DNA of 64,000 bases from Smallanthus sonchifolius (taxonomy: Eukaryota > Streptophyta > Magnoliopsida > Asterales > Asteraceae), in NCBI GenBank assembly GCA_023525975.1, contig CM042035.1:28859001-28923000 (forward strand). Reading direction: 5' to 3'. The position numbers and the translations under genes were made by a program. The notes beneath the pieces are model-generated. The model was not told the DNA's origin, did no database searches, and saw only the letters and a list, made by a program, of their open reading frames with translations. Every line of letters begins with the position of its first letter. Position 1 is the first letter of the stretch. Below, piece after piece: positions 1-10,245 of this stretch.

Positions 1-537
1 AAAAATATATAACACCATAGATGTAAAACACCACAGATGTTTGTTGAAAAACACCATGACTAGAAAAAAAACTCAATGTTAAAAAATACTCAGTTGAAAA
101 CACCATAGATGTAAAACACCATAGATATAAAACACCATAGATATAAAACACCACAGATGTAAAACACCAAGTTGAAAAAAACCCACTTTAATGTAATTTA
201 AACAAAAACGATTTAAAAGAATATATATAGCAATACCATACTCGTTGGAAAGATAAAAAACGTTCGATTTTATGGTGAAATTTTTTTAAAAAAACAATGA
301 CATATAAAAAAGTTATGGACGTTTTAAAAAAGTGGTGAAAATGGCATGTGACTTGCATGTGCAAGCTTTGGGGTTGAATCTTCCTATTCTACCCCTCCTG
401 ATGGTTACCAAATTCCAGCTATTTACCAAAATGATTTCCACCACAAATTACTATGATCTAATGGCCCAGATTTCTTCCTAGACTTTGTAGGGTTTTATCC
501 CTTTCTAGCCTAACCTCTACATATATATATATATATA
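1..537. repeat. AT-rich leader with degenerate short tandem repeat
   Basis: Positions 1-175 contain about seven imperfect copies of a unit reading roughly AAAACACCATAGATGT, mixed with related units. The rest, up to the (TA)n tract ending near 537, is AT-rich non-coding sequence. I see no gene in it. Confidence 0.6.
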
Positions 538-1970
538 TAGGGTAGGGTTCAAATGATAATCAGATTTTATAAGATAACAATGCTAACCTAATCGTAGCCA
601 TTGATTAAGGTTAATCTATAGCTAATTTAGTACAATGGCAAAAGTGTAAATAATGTTTAATAAGAATGAATTAAATTAAATGAAAAAGGGCGCTTTCGGT
701 ATACAAATTGTTTTTTTGGTAACCGTAACATAATCCCTAATTATACTCAAATATCTTCAACTTTTTGAAGATTCGACTACTTGTTCTTAGAGAATCAAAT
801 TAAATCCCAAATTCTTCTCCTTCATTCGAAATCAGTGGAAGCAATCGGCACAATAGAAAGAGTGAACAACATACAGTATGTATTTCTTCGAAAATCGGTC
901 AGACGATTTGATTAGTTTTATAAATAAATCACATACTTGATCGATTTGTAATCAGAATTCCTAATTTGAAGTTGCATGTGCTGTTCTTAGCATAAATTTT
1001 AGGGTTTTAGTGATGAATTTTAGGTTCTATATGAAGCATTAATATATGTTCTTGTTTTTGAAAGCGTAAGTACTTTTTTTTATTTTTATTTTTTATTTTT
1101 TTATAATTCTGGTGAAGGTTTTATCTCTTTTTAGTTACTTGGTTATGGAATACCAGTATGCTTTTGGTAATTTTTATATCTTTATACATCATTGATACAT
1201 ATATGTACCAGGTCAGTGTAATGATACGTATATGTACAATTTGGAAATTATATTGGGTTAAAACAAATTTGTTTTAAAAATGTTTAGTAATTGATACTGC
1301 TATGTACAAAAGGGATGTATATATAACTGCAACATTTCCTTGCACTAAATCTGATACATAGGCGTAAAAACTTAAAGACGTATCATGTGCTATGTTTAAC
1401 TAATTTTTTTTTGTTTCTTTTTAATAGGTTGTTTATTGAGGACCAAAGCCAGTGATTAAACTGTAACATCCCAAAAATAGTAAATAAGTAAATAATAACG
1501 CGATAGAGATGTAATCGTCAAAAATGAAAGAAAAATGGATGGGCTTGGACTCGGCTCCAACGGGCCGAGCGAAGCCCAGGTATATAAGGGTCAAGACAGC
1601 ACTAGAACTCTCATTTCCACCACAACTTGCAACCTAGAGAGAGAAAGGAGAGCTCGGACCTAGAGAGAGCAAGTGACGGATCGACCCGAAATTGAAGGAG
1701 CACGTTACTGCTGAGCTCGTGAGCAAACCCTCCCAATCAGAATTCCAATCCAGGTAACGATTCGACCCTAAACTAAGTTTTTGTTCGTTTTGGGGTTTTT
1801 CGGGTTTTAGCTAAATAGGAGACGTTTTTATGGATGAAACTTGAAAATAAGCTTAGGGCTAGCATCTAGAATGAAAATCCGTACGTTTTGAACAAAGAAA
1901 GTTGTAAGATTGGCACGATCAGATTAGCATGCAAGAATTTCAGACTTTTTGGAGAAGGTGACTGTTCGAC

Positions 1971-2190
1971 AGGCGAACTGGCAAGGTTGAGGCGAACTTA
2001 TCAAGTTAAGTTCGCCTGGCAAGTTCGCTTATGGCCATCAAGAGGCGAACTTAGCACGTTCACCTGATTATGTTCGCTTGATTAAGTTCGCTTGGTTAAG
2101 TTCGCTTAGTCAAGTTAGGCGAACTTAGGACAAGTTCGCCTATATGTTCGCCTAGACATTAGGCAACGAACTTAACCTTAAGTTCGCCTA
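1971..2190. repeat. AGGCGAAC/GTTCGCCT inverted-motif array, copy 1
   Basis: About twelve occurrences of GCGAAC or its complement GTTCGC fall within 220 bp, usually as AGGCGAACTT or AAGTTCGCCT and in mixed orientation, so neighbouring copies can pair as small hairpins. The same array recurs in the duplicated block at 3867-4066. Confidence 0.85.
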
Positions 2191-2437
2191 GTTCAGCTGA
2201 AGTAAAAGTGTTTAATTTAAATTAGGTCTGATGTATATGTAATTAATCAATCCAGATCGTGTGTGGCACTCACTGGACCGCGGTTAGAACAAGACGAGAC
2301 TAGCTCAACATGTGAGTTCTATGTGCCCCCTTCTATGTTATGTGCAAATCATTTTAAATGTTTTGGGACTAAAGTGTATACACTAAATGAATAAATGACA
2401 TGAATGCCAATGTGATCATACGTGAGATACTAAGGTA

Positions 2438-2488
<51 letters not shown>

Positions 2489-2757
2489 AAGGAGAGCTCG
2501 GGCCTAGAGAGAGAAAGTGACGGATCGACCCGAAATTGAAGGAGCACGTTACTGCTGAGCTCGTGAGCAAACCCTCCCAATCAGAATTCCAATCCAGGTA
2601 ACGATTCGACCCTAAACTGAGTTTTTGTTCGTTTTGGGGTTTTTCGGGTTTTAGCTAAATAGGAGACGTTTTTATGAATGAAACTTGAAAATAAGCTTAG
2701 GTCTAGCATCTAGAAAGAAAATCCGCACGTTTTGAACAAAGAAAGTTGTAAGATTGA

Positions 2758-3810
2758 TGATCGATGTCGTTATGTCGGTCAAAAACAATCCTTAAACACT
2801 TAACTAGTAAGGGTAAGAAGAGTATCGTATCCACGAGGAATCAGTGGTTAGTGGAATTGCTTAGTTTGATAATTAGGATGAAAACACACAGATCAAATAA
2901 AGATGCAACCTCCTCCAAACTTCAGATTCTAGGTTTATGCAAAACTCAGTTATTTAATTGGACACCACATAGACATAGTGTTGGAAAATCAGTTAAAATA
3001 GTAATTGAAGACAGGCTGTTGTCAGCAACCTATACAACCAGTTCCGTCACAAACCAGTATAATTCAATCACCAAATTTATGAATGTCAAGTTACCCCCTT
3101 TAGGCACCCAACCCTGCTACTAGGTTTTGTCATCAACCGAACAAGATCGTAAAGCAAGCAAACTCAAAGCATAATCATAAACTGTTTAAATCAACTAATA
3201 CATCAATCTCTCAAGTTATTGTCAGAAACTAACAAGATCCAAACATGAATAAACTGAATCAAATACAAAAACCTATACGAACCGTCCGCCTGGAGGAAGC
3301 CACAAGTGAATTACTCGCTCATGGTGAGGGAGATCATCTTCAATCTTCAAGTGGATGTGTGAATCCTCCCAAAATCGCCCAAGGAGTGTGTAGCAAAAGA
3401 TGATTTTCAATTTGGAGAAGAAACCCCCAAATAAACCTCAAAATCGGCTGTTTCCCCGAAGTTCCGCGTCTGAAACGTACCCAGCGTAAGCTTACGCTGG
3501 GGTGGCGTAGGCTTACGCTGGGGGCCTGAAGGCTGCTGTGAAGAAAACACTCAGGCGTAGGCCTACGCTGATGGGGCGTAAGCTTACGCTGGTGGCGTAG
3601 GCTTACGCTGGATCTGTATTTTGCCCCGTTTTCTCCGTGTCTCTTCCGACTCTTTCATCTCTCGTCTAATATCTTCAAAGATCACATTTTAAGCTTCCAA
3701 CACCTGCACATGCATTACTACACAAAACCTTTGTATTCCACATATCAAATTGCATAAATATAACATATTACACCTTTTAATACATGAAACTTTGGCCACT
3801 TATCAATTGA
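2758..3810. mobile_element. 1.05-kb insertion of unknown class inside LTR copy 2
   Basis: Comparing the two LTR copies defines this insertion. Copy 1 reads straight across (GTAAGATTGGCACGATC), while copy 2 is interrupted after GTAAGATTG and resumes with ACACGATCAG, with ATTG repeated at both edges. The 119-codon ORF at 2764-3123 inside it has no recognisable domain and is probably chance. The insertion carries a cluster of 18-20 bp palindromes at 3481-3612. No TIR or LTR is evident, so the class is unknown. Confidence 0.7.
3481..3612. repeat. Palindrome cluster CCAGCGTAAGCTTACGCTGG
   Basis: The first copy (3481-3500) is a perfect 20-bp palindrome. Four more perfect or near-perfect versions follow in the next 110 bp, with variants such as GGCGTAGGCTTACGCTGG and CAGGCGTAGGCCTACGCTG. 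They lie in the insertion of unknown class. Confidence 0.85.
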
Positions 3811-3866
3811 CACGATCAGATTAGCATGCAAGAATTTCGGACTTTTTGGAGAAGGTGATTGATCGA

Positions 3867-4066
3867 CAGGCGAACTCAAGGTTGAGGCGAACCTGGCAAG
3901 TTTGCTTATGGCCATCAAGAGGCGAACTTAGCACGTTCGCCTGATTATGTTCGCTTGATTAAGTTCGCTTGGTTAAGTTCGCTTAGTCAAGTTAGGCGAA
4001 CTTAGGACAAGTTCGCCTATATGTTCGCCTAGACATTAGGCAGCGAACTTAACCTTAAGTTCGCCT
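3867..4066. repeat. AGGCGAAC/GTTCGCCT inverted-motif array, copy 2
   Basis: Second copy of the array at 1971-2190, in the duplicated half of the solo LTR, with the same order and orientation of motifs and a short deletion near its start. Confidence 0.85.
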
Positions 4067-4314
4067 AGTTCAGCTGAAGTAAAAGTGTTTAATTTAAATT
4101 AGGTCTGATGTATATGTAATTAATCAATCCAGATCGTGTGTGGCACTCACTGGACCGCGGTTAGAACATGACGAGACTAGCTCAACAGGTGAGTTCTATG
4201 TGCCCCCTTCTATGTTATGTGCAAATCATTTTAAATGTTTTGGGGCTGAAGTGTATACACTAAATGAATAAATGACATGAATGCCAATGTGATCATACGT
4301 GAGATACTAAGGTA

Positions 4315-4351
<37 letters not shown>

Positions 4352-5306
4352 ATGAATTATGAACAAATAATGAAACGTATGTTTACAAAGAATGAATGAA
4401 AGAATGACATAACGTAAATAAATGAAGTCTTGCTTTATAAATATATATATATATATATATTGCATGATATGAATGCATGTATGCGTTATGGACGGAAACG
4501 AAGCTAACGGCTACTACGGTAGACGGACGACCACTTAACTATTAAGCAGAAGGAAAAGAAAGTTTAGAAAGGTAGACTAAATAATGGCCACTACGGTGGA
4601 GTAAGTCCTTAAATCGATGCACGGTTGCATAATTAGTTCAAGTGGGAAACGGATGCCTTAGGGAAGACGGGCGAATATGACGGACTACGACGGTAAGACG
4701 GTTAAGACGAACGACCGAAGGTTGGCCGGACGGAAGTTAAGGCGGACGGTTTCTAGGACCGGAAGAGTAAAAGGGCTACGACGGTAGCTTAAGGCGTATG
4801 TCTTTGTGATATAAGCAGTAAAAGACGGGTTGATCACCCTTAAGTGTATGACCAATGAATGTTAAGGAAAGTAAAGGTGAATGTATATCTATGTGATCAC
4901 ACAAGAATGATGAAAGAAAAGTAAAAGCTATGAATAAGTATTTATATAAATGTATATATATATATATATATATATAATTATGCATACTATTAAAGAAAAT
5001 AATGTTCATACCTAATCGTTTTAATCTAGAACTCACCAGCGTTAGCTGACTTTTAGTATACATTTCAGGTAAAGAAAGGAAGGGTCGTGCGAAGGCGTGA
5101 TGGTTACCTGGCAAGCGACTGACATCCCACTTTTATATATGTTAAGACAATGTTATGTTCTTAATTGTTAAGACTTCCGCTGTCATGTTATGTTACGTTA
5201 TGTAATGATTGAATTCGAATGTTTTTAATTTAAGTTCAGTTTTATGACTATGTTTATGAGTAATTCCAACAAGTGAGGTTACCCGGGGAAGGGGCCTTAC
5301 ATAAAC

Positions 5307-6639
5307 AATGCTTATTTTGATAAAATGAATCGATTATTGTTTTTGATTTTGGTATTGTAAGTATTTATTTGTTTGATTTTGTTGCTGGTTTTGTTTATAT
5401 AGCTGTATACGGACCTGATACGTATATACGTGTATGAATATATAGTGTTTTGTTTGTTTGTTGGGTTTTGCAAATGCATACGCATTGTTGATATATAACC
5501 TTATTTTGTGTCTGAATTAGTTTTGTAGGTGTATAAACTAGTTTTACGTATATGTACAAATTGGGAATAATATAGGATGTAAACAGTCATTTGAGTTTAT
5601 AAATGTATATACCATTGATACTTATATGTACAATTAGAATTATATATTCCATTTTAACATGCATTACAGATTTAGGTGTATAAGCATATGTGTTGTGCAT
5701 CAATGGGGATTCTTATGTGTAGGTCCATAGATGTATCATGTGCTAGGTTAACTAATTGATATGTGTTTATTTTTATTTAGGTTTTATGTTGAGCACAAAA
5801 TTGATATATGTAACAGATAAAATGGAAAGGGACAAGAATGTAGAGAATTGGGAGGAAAATGTTGATGGAACAATTATTGTATTTATGACAAGGAGAAAGC
5901 AGGTGGAAGCAAAACCAAAAGTAAGTTACAGTATATAACATTTAATTGGACATTTAGGAGTTTTTATTTTTCATATAACGATGAATAATGATTATTAATT
6001 TTATATAAATGTAATACAGAAATTAAGAAAACAAAGAAGTATGTTGAGGATGAAAGTGGAAATGATGATAACAAATAGAAAATAAAGAGGGTTTGCAAAC
6101 CAAACAAATGGTTTAGGATTAGGACTCGATCAACACCGCACCAACTTTTCTTTGTTATGAGGAAGAAGTATGCTGCCAGAATTGTTACTTCAGAAGCTAA
6201 TATACACAGCGAAAAAGTAACCAGAGAAGCTAATGATCTTGATAAGGAATGTAAGAATTAGTTATGTGTAAGGTGAAGGTGAAGGTGATGGGGCGAAGAC
6301 ATATTTTAGATGAATGTTAGCAAACTGAAATGTTTTGTTGATTTTTTAGACGTTTTATGTTGGATTTAGACACTTGTTTTTTTTAGCTGATGGAACTTGT
6401 GGGCTTAACTTGCTATTCTATGAAATTGTTTTGTTTATTTTTTGATTTATTTGTTTTGTGTTCAATAGCAAAACCCATGGATTTATTGGTACACCATGGT
6501 TAAAATTCACAGGGGAAGCATTATGGGGAGTGTGATTAGCTGATGTAACTTAAGAATCAGTTGAAGCACGTTTGGTCAGTTGTGTACATAAAAGTATCCA
6601 ATGGTTTATATAGATGATAACCCCATGATACATTAATGC
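5307..6639 (+). other. Interior of the TIR element; possible exon-like fragments
   Basis: Mostly AT-rich. The ORF at 5756-5938 and a stretch at about 6085-6261 (open, lysine- and arginine-rich, ending in TAG) look gene-like in composition and may be captured exons, but I recognise no family. Palindromic motifs resembling GATACGTATATGTAC recur at about 5411, 5548 and 5617. Confidence 0.3.
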
Positions 6640-6992
6640 ATATTGTAAATCACGTGTATTACACGAGATTGTATATTAAAAAAGATAAAACTTATAAATT
6701 TGTAAATACGTCATAACTTGTCAGACTATTATGATCGTCTCGAGGTATATCAAGTGAAAATGTGTGTGTATATAACAAATTAATATTTTTCTTTAATTAG
6801 TTATATTTTGATTTCCTATTATATATTTTTATTTAATATAATTAGTATTTTTCTTTAACAATATATTTATAATATCATTATTATTTAATAAGATAAATGC
6901 GAATTTATTAGGAAAGAGAGGCGGGAAAATCAATGTGAGGAGGCATAAGGAAGTGACAAATGTCCACTTAAACCTTTATTTATTAGTATAGA
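6640..6992 (-). mobile_element. Helitron-like element, degenerate
   Basis: The right edge, read on the minus strand, is TCTATACTAATAAATAAAGG, the 5' signature shared by the Helitron family of this window. The core GAGAGAGGCGGGAAAA is at about 6915. The 3' hairpin region (AATCACGTGTATTACACGAGATT at about 6655) is degenerate and no clean CTRR remains. It sits inside the TIR element. Confidence 0.6.
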
Positions 6993-7039
6993 TTAAATAT
7001 CTTTTTGAATTTATGATTTGGTTGATGAAACATTTTTTT

Positions 7040-7475
7040 TATGATTAGGACTTGATACATAAATCTCCTGGTACATATATATGTACAAGAGACTAGAAAA
7101 TCAAGTTTTGTTAATGAATTGTTTGGTTGTTTAGCCTACTTTTTAATGATACATATATGTATCAAGTCCTTTTGTAGATGCATAGATTCAAGATATGTAT
7201 ATGTATCAGATACAAGAAAACCAAATTTTGTTACTGGGTTGTTCGATTGTTTAGCCTACCTCTTAGTGATGCATATATGTATCAAGTCCTTTTATAGATG
7301 CATATATTCCTGATACGTATATGTATATGATCCAAGAAAATAGTATTTTTTTTACTAAGTGGGTTCTGTATACTCATAGAACCATGATACATATATGTAT
7401 ATCACAACTTTAAAAGGATTTTGCTTTTGAGTTGGATATATATATTCAATTAACCACGGATACATATATGTACTT
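7040..7475. repeat. TGATACATATATGTATCA palindrome array
   Basis: At least seven perfect or near copies of the 18-bp palindrome TGATACATATATGTATCA fall in this 430-bp stretch. Part of the stretch is a tandem repeat with a period of about 120 bp (GTTTAGCCTAC at about 7130 and 7250). More dispersed copies lie at about 1193, 1219, 1292, 5411 and 5617 in the same parent element. The ORF at 7119-7313 is only a translation of the repeat. Confidence 0.8.
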
Positions 7476-7584
7476 TATGAAAATTATAAATCATTATTTC
7501 AAAGATGTTTCGAAATACATATTGATCCTCTAATGGTCTGAGTTGACATTTGTTTGCTCTCTGCATTGTGTTACATGATCCAAA

Positions 7585-7970
7585 AACACCTGACACATCA
7601 TGGAGATTGTAATGTATGAAATCATTAGTCCGGATTGAAATATAGAATACTGAGTTTGAAATGTGATCAGCAGCTGCGAGTTCGCCCATTGTTAGTATGA
7701 ACTGTTGAAACGTATCCATAACTTGTTGAATTTGCTGACCGAATGATATATGCTGACCCTGCATATCATCACATACATTAGAAAACATATAATGATAAAA
7801 CAAAACTAGCATTTGAATATAATCCTGGTTTTTTAGTGTACCAATTCTGACCCACTAGTGAAAATGATTCCAGCACCAGCAGACGCGTAATTCGACCCGC
7901 GTGTCATATCTCTAACCGAGCCACTTTGACATAGGTAGCTTGGGACAAATGGAAGCCCGAGACGCAATGC
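7585..7970 (-). pseudogene. Captured GDSL esterase/lipase gene fragment (two exons plus intron)
   Basis: The minus strand encodes a peptide typical of the mid-section of plant GDSL esterase/lipases. Exon A (7842-7970) gives LRLGLPFVPSYL and YASAGAGIIF. An 82-bp intron with GT and AG borders follows (7760-7841 or one base off). Exon B, from about 7758, gives GQHISFGQQIQQ and then SIRTNDFIHY. In the family this last block is normally GTND, part of conserved block III; here the glycine is arginine. The N-terminal GDSL block and the C-terminal DxxH block are absent, so no enzyme can be made. Retention of the intron shows capture at the DNA level. It lies within the TIR element, which suggests transduplication. 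The family call is good; the parent gene is unknown. Confidence 0.75.
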
Positions 7971-8302
7971 TGACTGATTAAAATGATAAAAAAAAGATTT
8001 ATATTTGTTTCAAAATGCATAAAAACTGAAAGGGGAAGAGCAAAAGTCTCATAGACATTTTATCAAACACCTCATGTGCAACTACTGAAAATACTTTGAT
8101 CAGCAAAAATTAAGCTAAGAATTTGCAATCCAAACAGAAGTAAACATAGAATTCAGTAATCAGTAGTCTCAATTTCTCTACTAAACATATGAATCAGAAA
8201 AATGATTTGAATTCGTTTCAAAATGCATATAAGCTGAAGTAAGAGACTCAAACGAATCTATTTCAGACATTTTGTGATGAAAAAGATTAACCATTTACCT
8301 TC

Positions 8303-8533
8303 CTAAATGAAGTGAATATTAGTGCGCATCGGATGGAGGATGAGGAAAAGACCTTCTTCTTGCTCTGAACGAAGACGGCCGGATGTCGCGTCGATGGTTG
8401 TAGCAACAATGGTTGTTGCGATGGCGGTAACGGCTCCGACGAAGGTCATATTTGAAGAAATTTTAGGAATGAAGATGATGGCTGATTGTTGCGATGTCGC
8501 TGGCTCTTGACGGTGAGAGGAGGCGGAAGCCAT
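8303..8533 (-). other. Short open frame upstream of the GDSL fragment
   Basis: A 76-codon frame starts with a plausible ATG (8531-8533), is rich in Ser, Ala, Thr and Ile, and ends in TAG. It lies between the GDSL fragment and the right end of the TIR element. It may be another captured first exon or chance; the opposite strand is also partly open (8322-8510). No domain recognised. Confidence 0.25.
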
Positions 8534-8755
8534 GAAAATGGTTTAAGATTTCATGGTGATATACGTGATTAGAGAGATAAATGAGTAAAAGTTGGAAGTT
8601 TAATATAAAAGTATATAATTTTCTAAAATAATGGGTTGTATCTTTACTAAAATACTTTTTGAGAGTTAAAAAAGAAATTTAATTATTAATTATATGATTT
8701 GTTGAATGATGGTTATCACATAAATTAGTGGTTAGCATTTGAACTCAACCCTATA

Positions 8756-9229
8756 TCTATACATACTAATAAATAAATGTTTTATGGTGGCACATGTCAC
8801 TCTCTCATTCATTCTCAAATTTTTTTTCCCGTCTCTCTCTCCTATTAATTATACAAATCTATTTAATTATTTTTTCTCTTTCCTATTAAATAATAATGAG
8901 ATATATAACTTTTTTTATAAAACGTTTTTCATTAATATGTAATACGTAAATCTGTATTACTAAGTATATATAACATTGCATTTATTTAACACATGTAATA
9001 CATCGGGTTTCTAAAGTTTAATATAAATTAACATTTATCAGTTACAGAAAAAAAGTAATACTCAGCTAAAAAAATATTTTAAAAATTAAATTAACATAAT
9101 TTATAACTGTCACGTGAAATTTTATTAAACTCGTGTAATACACGGATTTTTAAAAACATAAATTTTTTTATTACTACGTATATAATATTATATTTATTCA
9201 GACCGTGTAATACACGGGATTCTAACCTA

Positions 9230-9230
<1 letters not shown>
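8756..9230 (+). mobile_element. Helitron (non-autonomous), + orientation
   Basis: The 5' end TCTATACATACTAATAAATA follows host A (8755). The 3' end has the hairpin CCGTGTAATACACGG, then ATTCTAACCTAG, followed by host T (9231), as expected for Helitron insertion between A and T. The interior has the family block TTTCCCGTCTCTCTCTCC at about 8824. One earlier hairpin-like copy (at about 9131) suggests older composite ends. It abuts the right end of the TIR element. The ORF at 8739-8942 is chance. Confidence 0.8.
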
Positions 9231-9260
<30 letters not shown>

Positions 9261-9264
<4 letters not shown>

Positions 9265-9679
9265 TTTAGATCCCGTGTATACACACGGGATAAAAAATAT
9301 CAATATATAAAGTTTTTAAATCTTTATGTATATATTTTACATATGTAAAAATATATTACATATACTAAGGATAGAAACAAACTCAAAATATGTAAAAATT
9401 AATATATAAGTGGGTTTCGAAAATACGTTAATTACTATTTAATTTAATTTGACTTTTATTTACTATTTGATTGAAATAAAAGTTACATAATTAAATTTTA
9501 AAGTTTCTTATAATAAGGGATAATTTAAAATAAATGTGTTATATTAGTATAATTATTATTTTTAAATATATACTATTATTATAAGTGCAATAAATAAGAG
9601 ATGGATGCGAGAAAAAATGGTGAAAAAGAATATGGAGGCGACATGTGACCCTAAAAAACCTTTATTTATTATATAGTAT

Positions 9680-9682
<3 letters not shown>
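9261..9682 (-). mobile_element. Helitron (non-autonomous), minus orientation
   Basis: On the minus strand it starts TCTATACTATATAATAAATA (from 9682, after host A) and ends with the hairpin CCCGTGTGTATACACGGG followed by ATCTAAACTAA, giving a CTAA terminus at 9261 and host T. It is separated from the previous Helitron only by a TA tract. The interior resembles 58377-58621 in reverse complement, so these two belong to one subfamily. Confidence 0.78.
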
Positions 9683-9710
<28 letters not shown>

Positions 9711-9716
<6 letters not shown>

Positions 9717-10225
9717 TGAGTTCATGAGAGAACTCACTTTAATGAGAGAATTAGAGAACCACTAAAAAAACAAGGGGTGAAATTTTAAAGAGGAAGGGTA
9801 AAATTGAAACTTAAAATATTTAAATCTTTAAACATTTCTATCTTTTGCATACATATTTTTAAATTGCACCGTTAAATCAAGAATTTCTTTATCTTTCATT
9901 TGAGTATAAATAACGTTATAAAAAATAAGAATTAACTCGTCGTTTTTTTTCTTATTATTTTTAATATTGCATATGTGTAGTATCACCCTAAAAACCTAAC
10001 ACACCCCAAAAAACCTAAACTCCCAACCCCACCCTCACCCAAAAACCTAACCCCACCCCTCAAAAATCTAAACTCTCCACCCACCCACCCCTCCCTCAAA
10101 AAACCTAACCCCACCCCCCAAAGCTAAACGACTATTTTTCTCTTTTTTTTTTGAACGAGGACGACTTGGGAAACAAGTTCTCCGAACCAGTTTTTTAGTT
10201 TTTGATTTATATTTTGAGTTTTTTT
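9711..10225 (+). mobile_element. MITE family B, copy 1 (3'-truncated)
   Basis: Starts TAGGGTTGAGTTCATGAGAG right after a (TA)n tract and matches the second copy at 37684-38635 through the C-rich central repeat (9990-10120, units such as AAAAACCTAACCCCACCC) to about 10220. There homology ends shortly before the gypsy LTR at 10246, so the right terminal repeat is missing. Confidence 0.7.
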
Positions 10226-10245
10226 AGCCTTGTGGATACGTCGCG

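Larger units (their letters stand above)
1638..4345 (+). repeat. Internal direct duplication within the solo LTR
   Basis: Sequence beginning GAGAAAGGAGAGCTCGG near 1640 recurs from 2486. Both copies run through the same ordered blocks (GACGGATCGACCCGAAATTG, the AGGCGAAC array, the TAATTAATCAATCCAGATCG block) and both end in a (TA)n tract, at 2440-2483 and 4318-4346. The copies differ by scattered substitutions and by a 1.05-kb insertion in the second. The (TA)n at the junction suggests slippage or unequal exchange there. Confidence 0.85.
1462..5301 (+). mobile_element. Solo Ty3/gypsy-type LTR with TSD
   Basis: The sequence starts TGTAACATCCC and ends GGGGCCTTACA, and is flanked by the perfect 5-bp duplication TAAAC (1457-1461 and 5302-5306). 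No internal retroelement sequence is attached, so this is a solo LTR left by LTR-LTR recombination. Its length (3840 bp) is inflated: the block at about 1638-2484 is repeated as a second copy from 2486 to about 4345, and the second copy is split by a 1.05-kb insertion at 2758-3810. TGTAACATCC starts are common in plant Ty3/gypsy LTRs (established knowledge). Short ORFs here are chance. Confidence 0.85.
537..8755. mobile_element. Large TIR-bounded DNA element (Pack-type, non-autonomous)
   Basis: The left end (from about 537, after a TA tract) reads AGGGTAGGGTTCAAATGATA. The reverse complement of the right end (about 8726-8754) reads AGGGTTGAGTTCAAATGCTA, so the two form an imperfect terminal inverted repeat of about 24 bp. 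Between them lie short gene-like pieces, including a GDSL lipase fragment at 7.6-8.0 kb, a Helitron-like insertion (6.64-6.99 kb) and a solo LTR (1462-5301). Without those insertions the element is about 4 kb. No transposase was recognised, so the superfamily is uncertain. Mutator-like is my guess, because gene capture by TIR elements is best known there. It could also be two separate elements with similar ends. Confidence 0.5.

Noticed and set aside
1..175. CRISPR-like array
   Set aside because: Units are degenerate, adjacent and without unique spacers, in a plant nuclear context.
2764..3123. 119-codon ORF as a gene
   Set aside because: No recognisable domain, and it sits in a non-coding insertion.
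4776..5114. 112-codon minus-strand ORF
   Set aside because: Lies inside the solo LTR and includes a Tyr-Ile run from a TA tract.
7119..7313. 64-codon ORF with internal repeat
   Set aside because: Only the tandem repeat of the palindrome array translated.
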